Source: Adhaeribacter swui (lineage in GTDB: Bacteria; Bacteroidota; Bacteroidia; Cytophagales; Hymenobacteraceae). Taken from it: a DNA stretch of 64,000 nucleotides. Positions 16,734 through 26,203 of the stretch are shown in pieces; the stretch's first letter is position 1, and every line of letters starts with the position of its first letter. The stretch spans positions 868,001-932,000 of the forward strand of contig NZ_CP055156.1 of NCBI RefSeq assembly GCF_014217805.1, written 5' to 3'. The translations under genes were made by a program, and so were the position numbers. The notes beneath the pieces were generated by a model. That model made no database searches. It was not told the DNA's origin and saw only the letters and a list, made by a program, of their open reading frames with translations.

Positions 16734-17591
16734 TTGAAGGCGAAAGATACGTTTTTTTACAAAAAGAGTACACTCAACTGCCACGGAAAAATCCTCTCGC
16801 TGGCTACCCCCGTAGTAATGGGGATTTTAAACGTAACCCCCGATTCTTTTTACGAGGGCAGCCGCTACACTACCCTGGAACAGATAGTAGCGCAAGCCGA
16901 AAAAATGTTGGCTGATGGGGCAACCATTCTGGACATTGGCGGTTATTCCTCCAGACCGGGCGCTACGGATATCTCGGCGGAAGAAGAAAAAGCGCGCGTT
17001 ATACCGGCCATTGAAGCTATCCGGAAAGCGTTTCCGGGTACTATTCTGTCGATAGATACGTTCCGGGCCGAGGTAGCCGAAGCATCAGTTCAAGCGGGAG
17101 CTTCGATCATCAACGATATTTCGGGCGGTACCCTGGACGAAAACATGTTTGCGAAAGCGGCTGAATTAAAGGTGCCGTACATTTTAATGCACATGCGCGG
17201 CACGCCGCAAACCATGAAACAGTTAACCCACTACGATAATTTAATAGTAGAACTGGTTACCTATTTTGAGCAGAAAATAGCGCAACTCCGGGCTGCCGGC
17301 GTAGTAGATATTATTATAGACCCAGGCTTTGGCTTCGCTAAAAATACCGAGCAAAACTTTGCTTTGCTGCGCTCTTTGGCCGATTTGGATTTACTGGAGT
17401 TGCCGGTTTTGGTGGGTTTGTCGCGCAAATCGATGACGTATAAAACCCTGGGCATTGAAGCCTCGGAAGCCTTGCCGGGCACTATTGCCCTGAACACTAT
17501 TGCCTTGTTACAAGGAGCAAGTATTTTGCGGGTACACGATGTAAAAGAAGCCGTGCAAACCATAAAACTGATAAGTAAAGTTGCAGGTTGA
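16734..17591 (+). CDS. folP: Dihydropteroate synthase
   Basis: 285 residues beginning at TTG. Signatures: MGILNVTPDSFYEGSRY, DIGGYSSRPGA, SIDTF, NDISGG, MHMRGTPQTM, DPGFGFAKNTEQN, VGLSRKS and LRVHDV, covering all substrate loops. It joins pABA to the pterin pyrophosphate in folate synthesis. Transcribed divergently from DUF1599, a common neighbour arrangement in Bacteroidota. Both divergent genes use TTG starts within a very short 44-bp gap. Confidence 0.95.
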   Translation: MKAKDTFFYKKSTLNCHGKILSLATPVVMGILNVTPDSFYEGSRYTTLEQIVAQAEKMLADGATILDIGGYSSRPGATDISAEEEKARVIPAIEAIRKAFPGTILSIDTFRAEVAEASVQAGASIINDISGGTLDENMFAKAAELKVPYILMHMRGTPQTMKQLTHYDNLIVELVTYFEQKIAQLRAAGVVDIIIDPGFGFAKNTEQNFALLRSLADLDLLELPVLVGLSRKSMTYKTLGIEASEALPGTIALNTIALLQGASILRVHDVKEAVQTIKLISKVAG

Positions 17592-17602
17592 GTGAAGTTG
17601 AA

Positions 17603-17867
17603 GGTTACAGGTTGCAAGTTTCAGGTATTAAGTTGTAGTTGAAAGTTGCAAATTCTAGTTTGGCAACTCATTTATTGATTAGCTGGTGTACTGGCATGTA
17701 GCCGCGATTTTTAAATGTTTTACAACTGAGCAAATTTTAAAAATAAAGAACTGACGATATAATTTAGAAATAAATATTAAAAATAGACGTTACCTAATTT
17801 TTTGATTGAAAACCGGCTAAAATTTAAAAATTTAAAAAAATCAACCTGTAACTTGCAACCTGTAACC
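17603..17867. repeat. 18-bp perfect inverted repeat bounding the folP-cdaA gap
   Basis: GGTTACAGGTTGCAAGTT (17603-17620) and its exact inverse (17850-17867) flank about 230 bp of AT-rich sequence. Degenerate copies of the same AGGTTGCAAGTT-type word surround both arms. The right arm ends 12 bp before the cdaA TTG start. Confidence 0.75.
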
Positions 17868-17878
17868 TGAAACTTGAT

Positions 17879-18727
17879 TTGATACCGTTATTTACCATCG
17901 GATTTTTGGAAATAAACTGGCTCGATATTGCTGATATCTTGCTGGTAACGGTATTGCTGTATCAATTATACAAGGTGCTTACCGGCAGCGTAGCCTTAAA
18001 AATATTTGTGGGCTTGCTTTCAGTTTATTTGTTGTACCTGGTGGTAAAAGCCGCCGGCATGGAGTTGCTGACCATTATTCTGGGGCAGTTTATGGGCGTA
18101 GGGGTGCTGGCCATGATTATTCTGTTTCAGCAGGAAATCCGGCGTTTCCTGATGATGATTGGCAAAAGCTCACCGCTGAATAAAGATAATTTTTTCCTGG
18201 GCTTTCCGTGGCGTAAAACTGAAAGTGAAAATCGCATCAATCTTACCCCTTTTATCGAAGCGGCCAAATCGTTGGCGGGTAAAAATACCGGTGCTTTAAT
18301 TGTATTTGCCCGCAGTTCTGAGCTTAAATTTTACGCCGACTCCGGCGACTTGATTGATGCCGTGGTATCGAAACGGCTAATACTTTCTATTTTTAATAAA
18401 ACCAGTCCGCTGCACGATGGGGCCGTTATTATAGCTAATAACCGTATTAAAGCAGCCCGCTGCATTTTACCCGTAACCGAAAACAACGACGTGCCGGCTT
18501 CCATGGGTTTGCGGCACCGGGCCGCCATTGGCCTAAGCGAAGTAACCGACAGCGTGGTACTGGTGGTATCGGAAGAAACCGGGCAAATTTCGTTGGTGCG
18601 TAATGGCGAGGTGTACCGCAACCTGGCCGCAGCCGATTTACGCTCTAAACTCAACCACTTCCTCTTCGACATCGAGCCTAAATCTACGGCCGCTCCTGCC
18701 GGCGAAAAATCGGTACCGGTGGCGTAG
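17879..18727 (+). CDS. cdaA: Diadenylate cyclase CdaA (c-di-AMP synthase)
   Basis: 282 residues from TTG 17879. Three N-terminal membrane helices (about 15-85) precede the DAC catalytic domain with DGA at 180-182 and RHR at 212-214, the two signature motifs. It condenses two ATP to c-di-AMP, a second messenger for osmotic and wall homeostasis. No CdaR/YbbR regulator gene follows. The start codon abuts an inverted repeat, so the leader is made of repeat DNA. Confidence 0.94.
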   Translation: MIPLFTIGFLEINWLDIADILLVTVLLYQLYKVLTGSVALKIFVGLLSVYLLYLVVKAAGMELLTIILGQFMGVGVLAMIILFQQEIRRFLMMIGKSSPLNKDNFFLGFPWRKTESENRINLTPFIEAAKSLAGKNTGALIVFARSSELKFYADSGDLIDAVVSKRLILSIFNKTSPLHDGAVIIANNRIKAARCILPVTENNDVPASMGLRHRAAIGLSEVTDSVVLVVSEETGQISLVRNGEVYRNLAAADLRSKLNHFLFDIEPKSTAAPAGEKSVPVA

Positions 18728-18844
18728 TTTTTAATTTTCTACCCTTCGTATTATTTGTATTTGCTATTATTAATCTAATTATTGGCTGGTTCAGCTAATA
18801 ATAACTTTTCGTTGGTATTTAGCGCAATAATTAAAAAATATAAC

Positions 18845-19832
18845 ATGAGTACCATCCAAACAGGCAAGGAACTGTTAACTGCGGTAAAAGAAATTATTAT
18901 TCAGGCTAAAAACCTGGCTTTTAGAAACAGTAATTCCATTCTGCTGCAGATGTATTGGCAAATTGGTCAACTGATTGTAGAGGACGAGCAGCAAGGCCGG
19001 GCCAAAGCTACCTACGGCAAAGAAACACTCAAGAATCTTTCGCGGCAGCTTACCCTCGAATTTGGCAAAGGTTATGACGAAAGTAACTTACGGAATATCC
19101 GTCAGTTTTATTTGGCTTTTCCAATTCGTGACGCACTGCGTCACGAATTAAGCTGGACGCATTACCGCATCTTAAGTCGCATTGAAAGTCAAAGTCTTCG
19201 GAAACAATACGTGCAGTATGCCATAGAAGGAAACTGGAATACGCGCACCTTACAACGTAACATCGAAAGCCAGTACTTAGGTCGCCTACTCGAAATGCCG
19301 CAAACGGACGATAAATCCGTTGAAACCCGAAACTTTATTAAAGATCCGTACATTTTTGAGTTTCTAGGATTGCCTAACCATACGGCTGTAAGCGAAAACA
19401 AAATAGAAACAGCCCTTATTAATCATTTGCAGCAATTTTTAATGGAGTTAGGTAAAGGTTTCGCCTTTGTAGCCCGGCAACAACATATGGTAACCGATAC
19501 GTCTGATTTTTACATTGATCTGGTTTTCTACAACTATTACCTTAAATGCTTTGTGCTGATTGATCTGAAAACCGACAAGCTCACGCATGCCGCCATTGGG
19601 TAGATGGATATGTATGTGCGCATGTACAACGACCTGAAACGCAGCGAAGGCGATAACCCCACGATTGGTATTATTTTGTGTACGGAAAAAGACGAAACCA
19701 TTGTAAAATACTCGGTACTGGCCGAAAACGAGCAGCTCTTTGCGAGTAAATACCGCTTTATACCTGCCCAAAGAAGAAGAACTAAAGCAGTTAATAGAAA
19801 CGGACCGGATTAACTTAGAATTAGATAGTTAA
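18845..19832 (+). pseudogene. DUF1016 (YhcG-type) PDDEXK nuclease gene, disrupted
   Basis: From ATG 18845 the frame encodes a DUF1016 N-terminal domain and the nuclease core (DFYIDLVFYNYYLKCFVLIDLKTD), then meets TAG at 19601-19603 where the family has Gln (IG-Q-MDMYVRMYNDLKR). The same frame continues with conserved sequence (NPTIGIILCTEKDETIVKYSVL) until an extra base in TTT 19757-19759; the next frame then gives LPKEEELKQLIETDRINLELDS and a stop at 19830-19832. Two separate lesions point to an inactive gene, though a truncated 252-residue product is still possible. Confidence 0.85.
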
Positions 19833-19975
19833 TCTTACTTTATAGCTAAAGCACCCATTAATCCGCCAGTTCTTTTTCAAGCTGTACGTGACTTTGCCAA
19901 AAATTAAAATAAACGTAATTAGCCATCAGTTTTTTAAATTTATCCATTTAACTGCTATTATAAGCCAATAAAAAA

Positions 19976-20485
19976 ATGGTTATTCTGGAAACCGAAAGAT
20001 TAACAATTGCCCCGGCTGCTCTCACCGACAAAGAATTTTTCTTTGCGCTGCTGAACAGCCGTAATTGGCTACAATTTATCGGCGACCGGGGCATAAAAAC
20101 CGTGCAGGACGCCGAAAACTACATCCGCAACTCGTTAATAAAAAGCTATCAGGAGAAAGGCTTTGGCTTGTATAAAGTACTCTTAAAACCCACCAACGAG
20201 CCCATTGGAATTTGCGGATTTTTAAAAAGAGATTACCTGGATTCGGTGGATATTGGCTACGCCATTTTACCGACCTACGAAGGCAAAGGCTATACCCTGG
20301 AAGCTGCCACGGCCATAATGGAATACGGCAAAACTCAATTAGGTCTGCAAATTGTTTACGGTATTACCACCGAAGTTAATCTGGCTTCGCGACGCATTCT
20401 CGAAAAACTAGGCCTACAGCTTATTTCCCGGCGCATAGACAACGACCAAAATACGGAACTACTGATTTATTCAAATAAAGTGTAA
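19976..20485 (+). CDS. GNAT N-acetyltransferase (RimJ/RimL-like)
   Basis: 169 residues. The start LETERLTIAPA, the central IGICGFLKRDYLDSVDIGYAILPTYEGKGYTLEAA (acetyl-CoA loop, here EGKGYT) and the C-terminal NLASRRILEKLGLQ are characteristic of the Acetyltransf_3 group. Likely acetylates an amine on a protein or small molecule; substrate unknown. ATG is preceded by an A-run. Followed after 31 bp by the AlkZ-like gene, so possibly co-transcribed. Confidence 0.9.
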   Translation: MVILETERLTIAPAALTDKEFFFALLNSRNWLQFIGDRGIKTVQDAENYIRNSLIKSYQEKGFGLYKVLLKPTNEPIGICGFLKRDYLDSVDIGYAILPTYEGKGYTLEAATAIMEYGKTQLGLQIVYGITTEVNLASRRILEKLGLQLISRRIDNDQNTELLIYSNKV

Positions 20486-20516
20486 AGGTAACCAACCCCC
20501 AATTTTAAATTAGTGT

Positions 20517-21593
20517 ATGCACCTCTCCGACATTGCCCCGCTCCGACTTCAGAATCAACAAATAACCAACACCAATTTTACCACTCCTTCGGAAATGGTG
20601 CATTGGTTGGGGGCGGTGCAGGCTCAGGATTATAACATGGCTAAATGGGCAGTGGGACTGCGGCTGCCCGGCAGCACCAATGAGCAAATAGAAGCCGCAC
20701 TGAATAACGGCCACATTATCCGGACGCATATTTTACGACCTACCTGGCATTTGGTAGCGGCAAGCGATATCCGGTGGATGCTCGAACTTACGGCTCCGCA
20801 TTTAAAAAGAATAGCAGCTGGTTATAACCGGAAATTAGAACTGGATACGCCGCTTTTTTTAAAAATTTTTGATTTACTCACCCAAGCTTTGGCCAACCAA
20901 CAAGAACTTAGCCGGCCGGAGCTCATGCTTATTTTACAACAAGCCGGTATCCGGACAGATGAACTGCGTAGCTCGCACATCATGTTTCAGGCGGAGATAG
21001 AAGGTTTGGTGTGTAACGGCGCCCGGCGCAACAAACAGTTTACCTATGCCCTCCTGGACGAGAAAGTTCCACCCGGTTCCCAAACGTTTACCCGCCCCGA
21101 AGCTTTAGCGGAACTAGCCAGGCGTTACTTTACCAGCCACGGTCCGGCCACATTACCCGATTTTGCCTGGTGGAGCGGCTTAAATTTAACAGATGCCCGC
21201 TTAGGCTTAGAAGGAGCCAAAACCTATCTGCTTTCCGAAACTATGGCGGGTCAGACTTATTGGTTCGGAGAACAAGCCGGATTTTTAAATTCTACCTCCG
21301 AAAGCTTGTATCTACTTCCTGCTTTCGATGAGTTTATGGTGAGCTACAAAGATCGCACGGCAGCGCTGGATTTATCGCGCGCTAAAGAAGCCATTACGGG
21401 TAATGGTATTTTTAAACCCATTGTGGTGTTAAACGGCAAAGTAGTAGGTACCTGGAAACCAATAATAAAAAAACAGAAAATAACTTTGGATTGGCAATTA
21501 TTTAATCCGGAAGAACAATTAAACCCAGAACTTGTACGCTCCGTCCAGCAAAGATATTTTACTTTTCTGGATTGCAACCCAGAACTGGTTTAG
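20517..21593 (+). CDS. Winged-helix protein of the AlkZ/YcaQ DNA glycosylase family
   Basis: 358 residues of the HTH_42 family: repeated winged-helix units with IIRTHILRPTWHLV and LLPAFDEFMVSYKDR. A QxQ motif (Gln35-Ala-Gln37 in GAVQAQDY), catalytic in AlkZ and YcaQ glycosylases that excise alkylated bases or unhook interstrand crosslinks, is present. So DNA repair activity is probable, though AlkZ-like subgroups differ in substrate. Ends before a strong terminator. Confidence 0.85.
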   Translation: MHLSDIAPLRLQNQQITNTNFTTPSEMVHWLGAVQAQDYNMAKWAVGLRLPGSTNEQIEAALNNGHIIRTHILRPTWHLVAASDIRWMLELTAPHLKRIAAGYNRKLELDTPLFLKIFDLLTQALANQQELSRPELMLILQQAGIRTDELRSSHIMFQAEIEGLVCNGARRNKQFTYALLDEKVPPGSQTFTRPEALAELARRYFTSHGPATLPDFAWWSGLNLTDARLGLEGAKTYLLSETMAGQTYWFGEQAGFLNSTSESLYLLPAFDEFMVSYKDRTAALDLSRAKEAITGNGIFKPIVVLNGKVVGTWKPIIKKQKITLDWQLFNPEEQLNPELVRSVQQRYFTFLDCNPELV

Positions 21594-21684
21594 GTAGATG
21601 TTCCCCTTAATTCCGAACTTGCTATGGAAGTAAATGCCTGAATTTCGACCACTCCAGCAGAGAGTATAAAAAGCAAATACGGAA

Positions 21685-21720
21685 GCAAGCCGTACCTCGA
21701 AAAGTACGGCTTGCCCTTTT
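21685..21720. terminator. Bidirectional terminator
   Basis: GCAAGCCGTAC (21685-21695) and GTACGGCTTGC (21704-21714), 11-bp perfect stem with an 8-base loop, then CCTTTT. Lies between two convergent genes. Confidence 0.8.
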
Positions 21721-21757
21721 AAGTCCCCGGCAAACAGTCCGGTTAGAAGCAAAAATT

Positions 21758-22774
21758 TTAAAAATTAACTTTTTCAATCGTACCGTCGAAAGTCTCGGCG
21801 ATGTAAAAAGTTTTCGGGCCGCTCTTCTCGATGGAATTCGGGAAGTTTAAATTATTTAACAAGGGAATATTCTTGCCGGAAGTAGATAATACCATCCGGC
21901 CCGAATGAGGGACGAATGTCTCACCGGTCCAGGTGCCGTATTCCAATACTACTGGTTTTTGATCAACTCCTAATTCCATGTCGGTTAAAATAGACAAGCC
22001 GCTTTGGTATACCGAAGTATTTCCGGCTAAGTCAATCTGATAAATAACGGCTTGTTTGGCTGGGTACGGATAACCGGTAAAAGTACAAACCAAAAACTTT
22101 TCGCCGTCGAAAGTAATGCCGGTAGGTACGGCTTCTACCTGGGCGGGCTCTCCCTCGGGATTATCGATGGGCGGAATGGTGGCAAATACGCTTAATTTTT
22201 TAGTTTTACTATCCCGCCGAATAATAGCGTTAGCGGCCGCATCGGCAATAAACAGATCTCCTTCCGGACCTACGGTTAAGTTAAAAATATCGGTTTCATC
22301 TGTTTTCAGGTGCTTTTTCACCCAAGATCCTACATCTTCGTACTCCAGCTCGGCCGCTTGGCGGGGCTTATTGCCGGGTTTATAATCAGAAATATCCAAC
22401 TTATACAGCCGGCCTTCCACGCCATGCAGCATGTACAATACATTATCTTTCAAAAGCAAATGGTTTAAACCAAAAATAGCGCCTTCGGGGCTCGCCAGCG
22501 AGGTAAAGCCCTGCACTACCGGATACACCACTCCTTGCTGGTTAATAAAAGCAAGCTCCCCGTCGTTTTCGGTGCCGGTGCCCGCTTCCGTTACCCATAA
22601 CTGCCCGGTGGCATCGCTCTCCAGGCCCAAAGGAGCGGTTAAACCGGTTACAAAAATCCGGGACTTGGGAGGCATCGGTTTTAGGTCCTCCACAATGTCG
22701 AAAAATTCCTGGCACCCGGTAGTACCCATTAACAGCAATAAACTACTAAAAAGGAGTGTGATTTTGGAGCGCAT
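21758..22774 (-). CDS. ScyD/ScyE family lipoprotein
   Basis: 338 residues with a lipobox (LLLLMGTTGCQ, Cys about 21), so an exported lipoprotein. The body has propeller-like repeats (FVTGLTAPLGLESDATGQLWVTEAG, NLTVGPEGDLFIADAAANAIIRRD, PTGITFDGEKFLVCTFTG) matching the ScyD/ScyE family first named from scytonemin clusters. In non-cyanobacteria the function is unknown; binding of a small ligand or sugar is possible. Stand-alone gene. Confidence 0.78.
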   Translation of the reverse strand: MRSKITLLFSSLLLLMGTTGCQEFFDIVEDLKPMPPKSRIFVTGLTAPLGLESDATGQLWVTEAGTGTENDGELAFINQQGVVYPVVQGFTSLASPEGAIFGLNHLLLKDNVLYMLHGVEGRLYKLDISDYKPGNKPRQAAELEYEDVGSWVKKHLKTDETDIFNLTVGPEGDLFIADAAANAIIRRDSKTKKLSVFATIPPIDNPEGEPAQVEAVPTGITFDGEKFLVCTFTGYPYPAKQAVIYQIDLAGNTSVYQSGLSILTDMELGVDQKPVVLEYGTWTGETFVPHSGRMVLSTSGKNIPLLNNLNFPNSIEKSGPKTFYIAETFDGTIEKVNF

Positions 22775-23201
22775 AGCCTTAGCATTTAGGTGAAAAATAT
22801 AGTTTAAACCAGAAAGAGCAACGCGTTAGAAGGCAAACTGCTAACCGATATGAGCTAAGCTTATCGGTAACAAAGCTGAAACATCTTCTAAAAAGGTAAA
22901 GGCAAAAAATTAGTTTTAAGGAATAGGTAGCGCGTAGGTGGCATGGTCCGGCACCATAAACGCAGTTTTAAATCCGGAAGTAATTACACGTGAGTAAATT
23001 ACATTTTAATTTTAGCAATGCTTTATTTTTGAAATTATTTTTTTTACTGAGTGGCTCCGAAAAACTAAGTTTTTAAAAATTCAGATTTCCGGAACTACCA
23101 AAATAAGGAAAATAGCGGCGGTAGAAGCATTAAAAGGGAAATAACAAAAAAACCACTTCGGTAAGGAGTGGCTTTTTCTATTCTAAATGTACGAGGTAGG
23201 C
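22775..23201. other. Gene-free region before the kbl terminator
   Basis: 427 bp, AT-rich. A small ACCGATA/TATCGGT hairpin near 22839-22863 and the kbl terminator at 23145-23177 are the only structures I see. Confidence 0.6.
23145..23177 (-). terminator. Terminator of kbl
   Basis: Read leftward: AAAAAGCCACTCCT-TACC-GAAGTGGTTTTTTT, a stem with one G-T pair and a T-run, 25 bp past the kbl stop. Confidence 0.8.
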
Positions 23202-24392
23202 TTACTTTAATACGCCCAGTTCGCGCCCTACTTCGGTAAAGGCCCGAATGGCTTTATCCAGGTGTTCCTGGTTATGGGAGGCCGATAATTGTACCCGGAT
23301 GCGGGCATTGCCCTGGGGCACTACCGGGTAGTAAAAACCAATCACGTAAATGCCTTTATCTAATAAACGAGCGGCAAACTCCTGCGCCAGTTTAGCTTCG
23401 TACAGCATAATAGGCACAATGGGGTGTTCGCCGGGGCGTATATCAAAACCAGCGGCCGTCATGTTGTCGCGGAAGTATTTGGTATTCCATTCCAGTTTAT
23501 CGCGCAGTTCGGTAGTTTCGGAAAGCATATCGAGTACCGCGATAGAAGCCCCCACAATGGCCGGCATCAGTGAGTTAGAAAACAAATATGGCCGCGACCG
23601 CTGCCGCAGCATCTGAATAATTTCTTTGCGCCCCGAGGTAAAACCGCCCATGGCGCCGCCCAAGGCTTTGCCTAAAGTACCGGTAATAATATCAATGCGC
23701 CCCATTACATTCCGGTACTCGTGCGTACCGCGGCCGGTTTTGCCAATAAAGCCCGATGAGTGGCTTTCGTCTACCATCACCAAAGCTTTATACTGGTCGG
23801 CGAGGTCACAGATCTTATCGAGTTGCGCAATGGTACCATCCATCGAAAAAGAACCATCCGTTACAATAATGCGGTGTTTGGCACCTTGCGCTTCCTGCAA
23901 TTTAGCTTCCAGATCGGCCATATCGTTGTGATTATAACGGAAGCGCTGCGCCTTGCACAAACGTACCCCGTCGATAATTGAAGCATGGTTTAGTGCATCC
24001 GAGATAATGGCAGAATCTTCGCCCAGAAGCGGTTCAAACACGCCCCCGTTGGCATCAAAGGCGGCGGCGTACAAAATGGTATCTTCGGTACCCAAAAACT
24101 CCGCTAGTTTCTTTTCCAGCTCTTTGTGAATATCCTGGGTACCGCAGATAAACCGCACCGACGATAAACCATAACCGTGCGTATCGATGGTGCGCTTAGC
24201 GGCTTCAATCACAACGGGGTGCGACGACAAGCCCAAATAATTATTCGCGCAAAAATTTAAAACTTCTTTGCCTTCGGTAGTTTGAATAACGGCTCCCTGG
24301 GGCGTGGTTATAATGCGTTCTTTTTTATATAAACCAGCTTCTTCTATTTCAGCGAGCTGCTGCTCCAAATCAGGTTTTAAGGTTTCGTACAT
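23202..24392 (-). CDS. kbl: Glycine C-acetyltransferase (2-amino-3-ketobutyrate CoA ligase)
   Basis: 396 residues, the usual length. Signatures of the alpha-oxoamine synthase family: [45 protein letters not shown], and the PLP lysine in [14 protein letters not shown] (about residue 243). It cleaves 2-amino-3-ketobutyrate with CoA to glycine and acetyl-CoA, the second step of threonine breakdown. The first-step dehydrogenase is encoded 1.8 kb away at 26204-27172. GTCCACGGACCATAG repeat words lie just upstream. Confidence 0.95.
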   Translation of the reverse strand: MYETLKPDLEQQLAEIEEAGLYKKERIITTPQGAVIQTTEGKEVLNFCANNYLGLSSHPVVIEAAKRTIDTHGYGLSSVRFICGTQDIHKELEKKLAEFLGTEDTILYAAAFDANGGVFEPLLGEDSAIISDALNHASIIDGVRLCKAQRFRYNHNDMADLEAKLQEAQGAKHRIIVTDGSFSMDGTIAQLDKICDLADQYKALVMVDESHSSGFIGKTGRGTHEYRNVMGRIDIITGTLGKALGGAMGGFTSGRKEIIQMLRQRSRPYLFSNSLMPAIVGASIAVLDMLSETTELRDKLEWNTKYFRDNMTAAGFDIRPGEHPIVPIMLYEAKLAQEFAARLLDKGIYVIGFYYPVVPQGNARIRVQLSASHNQEHLDKAIRAFTEVGRELGVLK

Positions 24393-24400
24393 ATTAGTTA

Positions 24401-24423
24401 GTCGTTAGTCCACGGACCATAGA
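24401..24423. repeat. GTCCACGGACCATAG keyword repeat upstream of kbl
   Basis: Same short words as in the clusters at 5262-5335 and 5741-5778, here in the kbl leader. Confidence 0.45.
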
Positions 24424-24535
24424 TTTAAGTTATTTAATAAGATTACTATTCTGTAATAGTGCTCTGAGTAATATCTCGAATTTAGCACCTATCTTAATTA
24501 AAATAAGTTTTCAAGCATCTTGCTCCTACATCTAA

Positions 24536-26002
24536 CTATTCTGGTGAAGGAATATTGCTATTTGTATTTTCTGGCGCATCTGGCTTTGTTGGCCGTTTAA
24601 AAATTGGTCGAGGCCGAGGCGTTTTCGGTGGTACAGGCACCTCCGGAACATCCTCTGCAGGAGTTACCAGACTACCAGCTTCCGTATCAGCCGGCTCTGG
24701 TGCATCTTTTTTTAAATTTTTTACTTCCTGATCCGGCTGCCTGGCTTCTGGCAAGCTCTCTGGTGCGGGTTCCGGAGTTGGTGATTCCGGAGAAGCTACC
24801 GGCCGCTTCATAACCGGCCGTGGCCGCGGAAACTTAGGCGTATCCGGCACAAGAGCACTTTCGGCCGTATTGTCTACCGATGGTTCCGGAGTTGGTTCTG
24901 CTGCGTTTTGTGCTGGCGCGGTGGTGCCTGGTCGCTTAAATATCGGCCGTGGCCTTGGTGGTTTTACCGGTTCCGGTGATAACTCAGTTGTTTTTTCCGG
25001 CTGTACTTCAGTGGAGTTATTTTCAACTAAACCTTCGGGTTCAGCACTTGGTTCTTTGGCTGGCTCCGTTGTAGCCGTGCTAATGGGCCGTTTAAAAACA
25101 GGCCGTGGCCGAGGTGGCTTGGGAGCATCCGGAATGGCTTCAACTGGATTTTCTTCCGGGGTACTTACGGAATCTGTTACCGGGTTAACGGGTGCTTCCG
25201 GCGTAGCAGCGGTTTGCTCCGGCTCAGGCGTAGTTGCGGAGGCAGGCCGCTTAAATACAGGTCGCGGACGCGGAGGTTTGGGAGTTTCCGCTGGATTTAC
25301 ATTACTGGGTTCGGGTAAGGACGTAGCTTTTGTTTCCGCGGGACTCTGCTCGGCTGTATGGGGGTTGGTCGTGTCGTTTTCCGGAGCAGTGGGCTTGCGG
25401 AAAACTGGCCGGGGCCGCGGTGGCTTAGCTGGTTGTACTGTCGGGCTCGTGGTTGCCGGGTTTACGGGTGGTTCTGTTTGCGGTATTGGTTTACTATCAT
25501 CGGCCGCATTAGTAGGTTCCGTAGTTGGTCGCTTAAATACCGGGCGGGCACGACCAGGTTTAGGCGTTTCCGGGTTACTGACCTCTTTTTCCGTAGCAGT
25601 TACTGGAGTTTGTGGTTCTGGTTTTGTTTCGTCGGATGCAGTGGCTGGAGGTGCCGTAGGCTTACGAATTACCGGCCGGGTACGCGGTGCGGGCTCCGGG
25701 GTACGATCTACGCTCAGCGAAGGCTCATCCGGAATAGCCGAAGCCGTGCTGGGTACCGTTCCGGTCGCCCGGCGTACGACCGATTTAGCCGCTGCTGGAG
25801 CAGTAGCTACCGCCGGCTTAGGCACTTCGGCTAACCAAAATTGCCGGCGCACCTCGTTAATCACCATTTTTACGGAAGTATAAAAAGTATTGGGGTGAAC
25901 CTGCTCGTACAGCATCCGCCAGGCGGCATATCTTTCCGGGTCGCCGGCAGCAAAAGCGGCTACGTTTATTCGTCGTTTGGTCAGGTCTTCCTCAAAGGTC
26001 AT
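24536..26002 (-). CDS. Proline-rich tandem-repeat protein
   Basis: 488 residues. Residues 1-58 form a compact, probably helical domain (FEEDLTKRRINVAAFAAGDPERYAAWRMLYEQVHPNTFYTSVKMVINEVRRQFWL). The rest is disordered and Pro/Thr/Glu-rich, with eight basic PRPRP[VI][FM]KRP-type motifs spaced roughly 40-50 residues by acidic linkers. No signal peptide, so probably cytoplasmic. No function known; the alternating basic motif/acidic linker design suggests a scaffold or nucleic-acid or protein binding tether (inference). It is divergent from tdh and sits between kbl and tdh. Confidence 0.75.
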   Translation of the reverse strand: MTFEEDLTKRRINVAAFAAGDPERYAAWRMLYEQVHPNTFYTSVKMVINEVRRQFWLAEVPKPAVATAPAAAKSVVRRATGTVPSTASAIPDEPSLSVDRTPEPAPRTRPVIRKPTAPPATASDETKPEPQTPVTATEKEVSNPETPKPGRARPVFKRPTTEPTNAADDSKPIPQTEPPVNPATTSPTVQPAKPPRPRPVFRKPTAPENDTTNPHTAEQSPAETKATSLPEPSNVNPAETPKPPRPRPVFKRPASATTPEPEQTAATPEAPVNPVTDSVSTPEENPVEAIPDAPKPPRPRPVFKRPISTATTEPAKEPSAEPEGLVENNSTEVQPEKTTELSPEPVKPPRPRPIFKRPGTTAPAQNAAEPTPEPSVDNTAESALVPDTPKFPRPRPVMKRPVASPESPTPEPAPESLPEARQPDQEVKNLKKDAPEPADTEAGSLVTPAEDVPEVPVPPKTPRPRPIFKRPTKPDAPENTNSNIPSPE

Positions 26003-26112
26003 ATGCTACAGAAATAGAAGTTCAAAAAAGTAAAAATTTTAAAAAATCAGCTTCATGCCAGCCTTTACCCACGAAACTGAGCACACCGGCAAAATCATAC
26101 CTGTGGTTTTAC

Positions 26113-26146
26113 TTTTTGCAAAGATATTAAATCCCGCCTAACTTTG
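26113..26146 (+). promoter_or_regulatory. Promoter of tdh (TTTTTG-N20-TAACTTTG)
   Basis: -33-like TTTTTG at 26113-26118 and a full -7 consensus TAACTTTG at 26139-26146 with a 20-base spacer, a near ideal Bacteroidota promoter, 57 bp before the ATG. Confidence 0.75.
26119..26126 (-). promoter_or_regulatory. -7 box (TATCTTTG) for the proline-rich gene
   Basis: Minus-strand TATCTTTG, full TAnnTTTG match, located inside the spacer of the opposing tdh promoter. The two divergent promoters overlap and may compete. No -33 match. Confidence 0.5.
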
Positions 26147-26203
26147 ACCCCGGCTTTAGCGATCAGTTTTGCTGCACCAAAGCCCCCTGATTCCAAATAA
26201 ACC

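Noticed and set aside
19858-19947. 29-codon frame on the minus strand (MDKFKKLMANYVYFNFWQ...)
   Set aside because: Protein-like composition but too short, with an in-frame stop directly before the ATG and no promoter; may be a gene remnant.
24870-25883. 337-codon open frame on the plus strand
   Set aside because: It is antisense to the proline-rich repeat protein; its Gly/Val/Ser-rich, repetitive product is the mirror of the repeats, with no start context.
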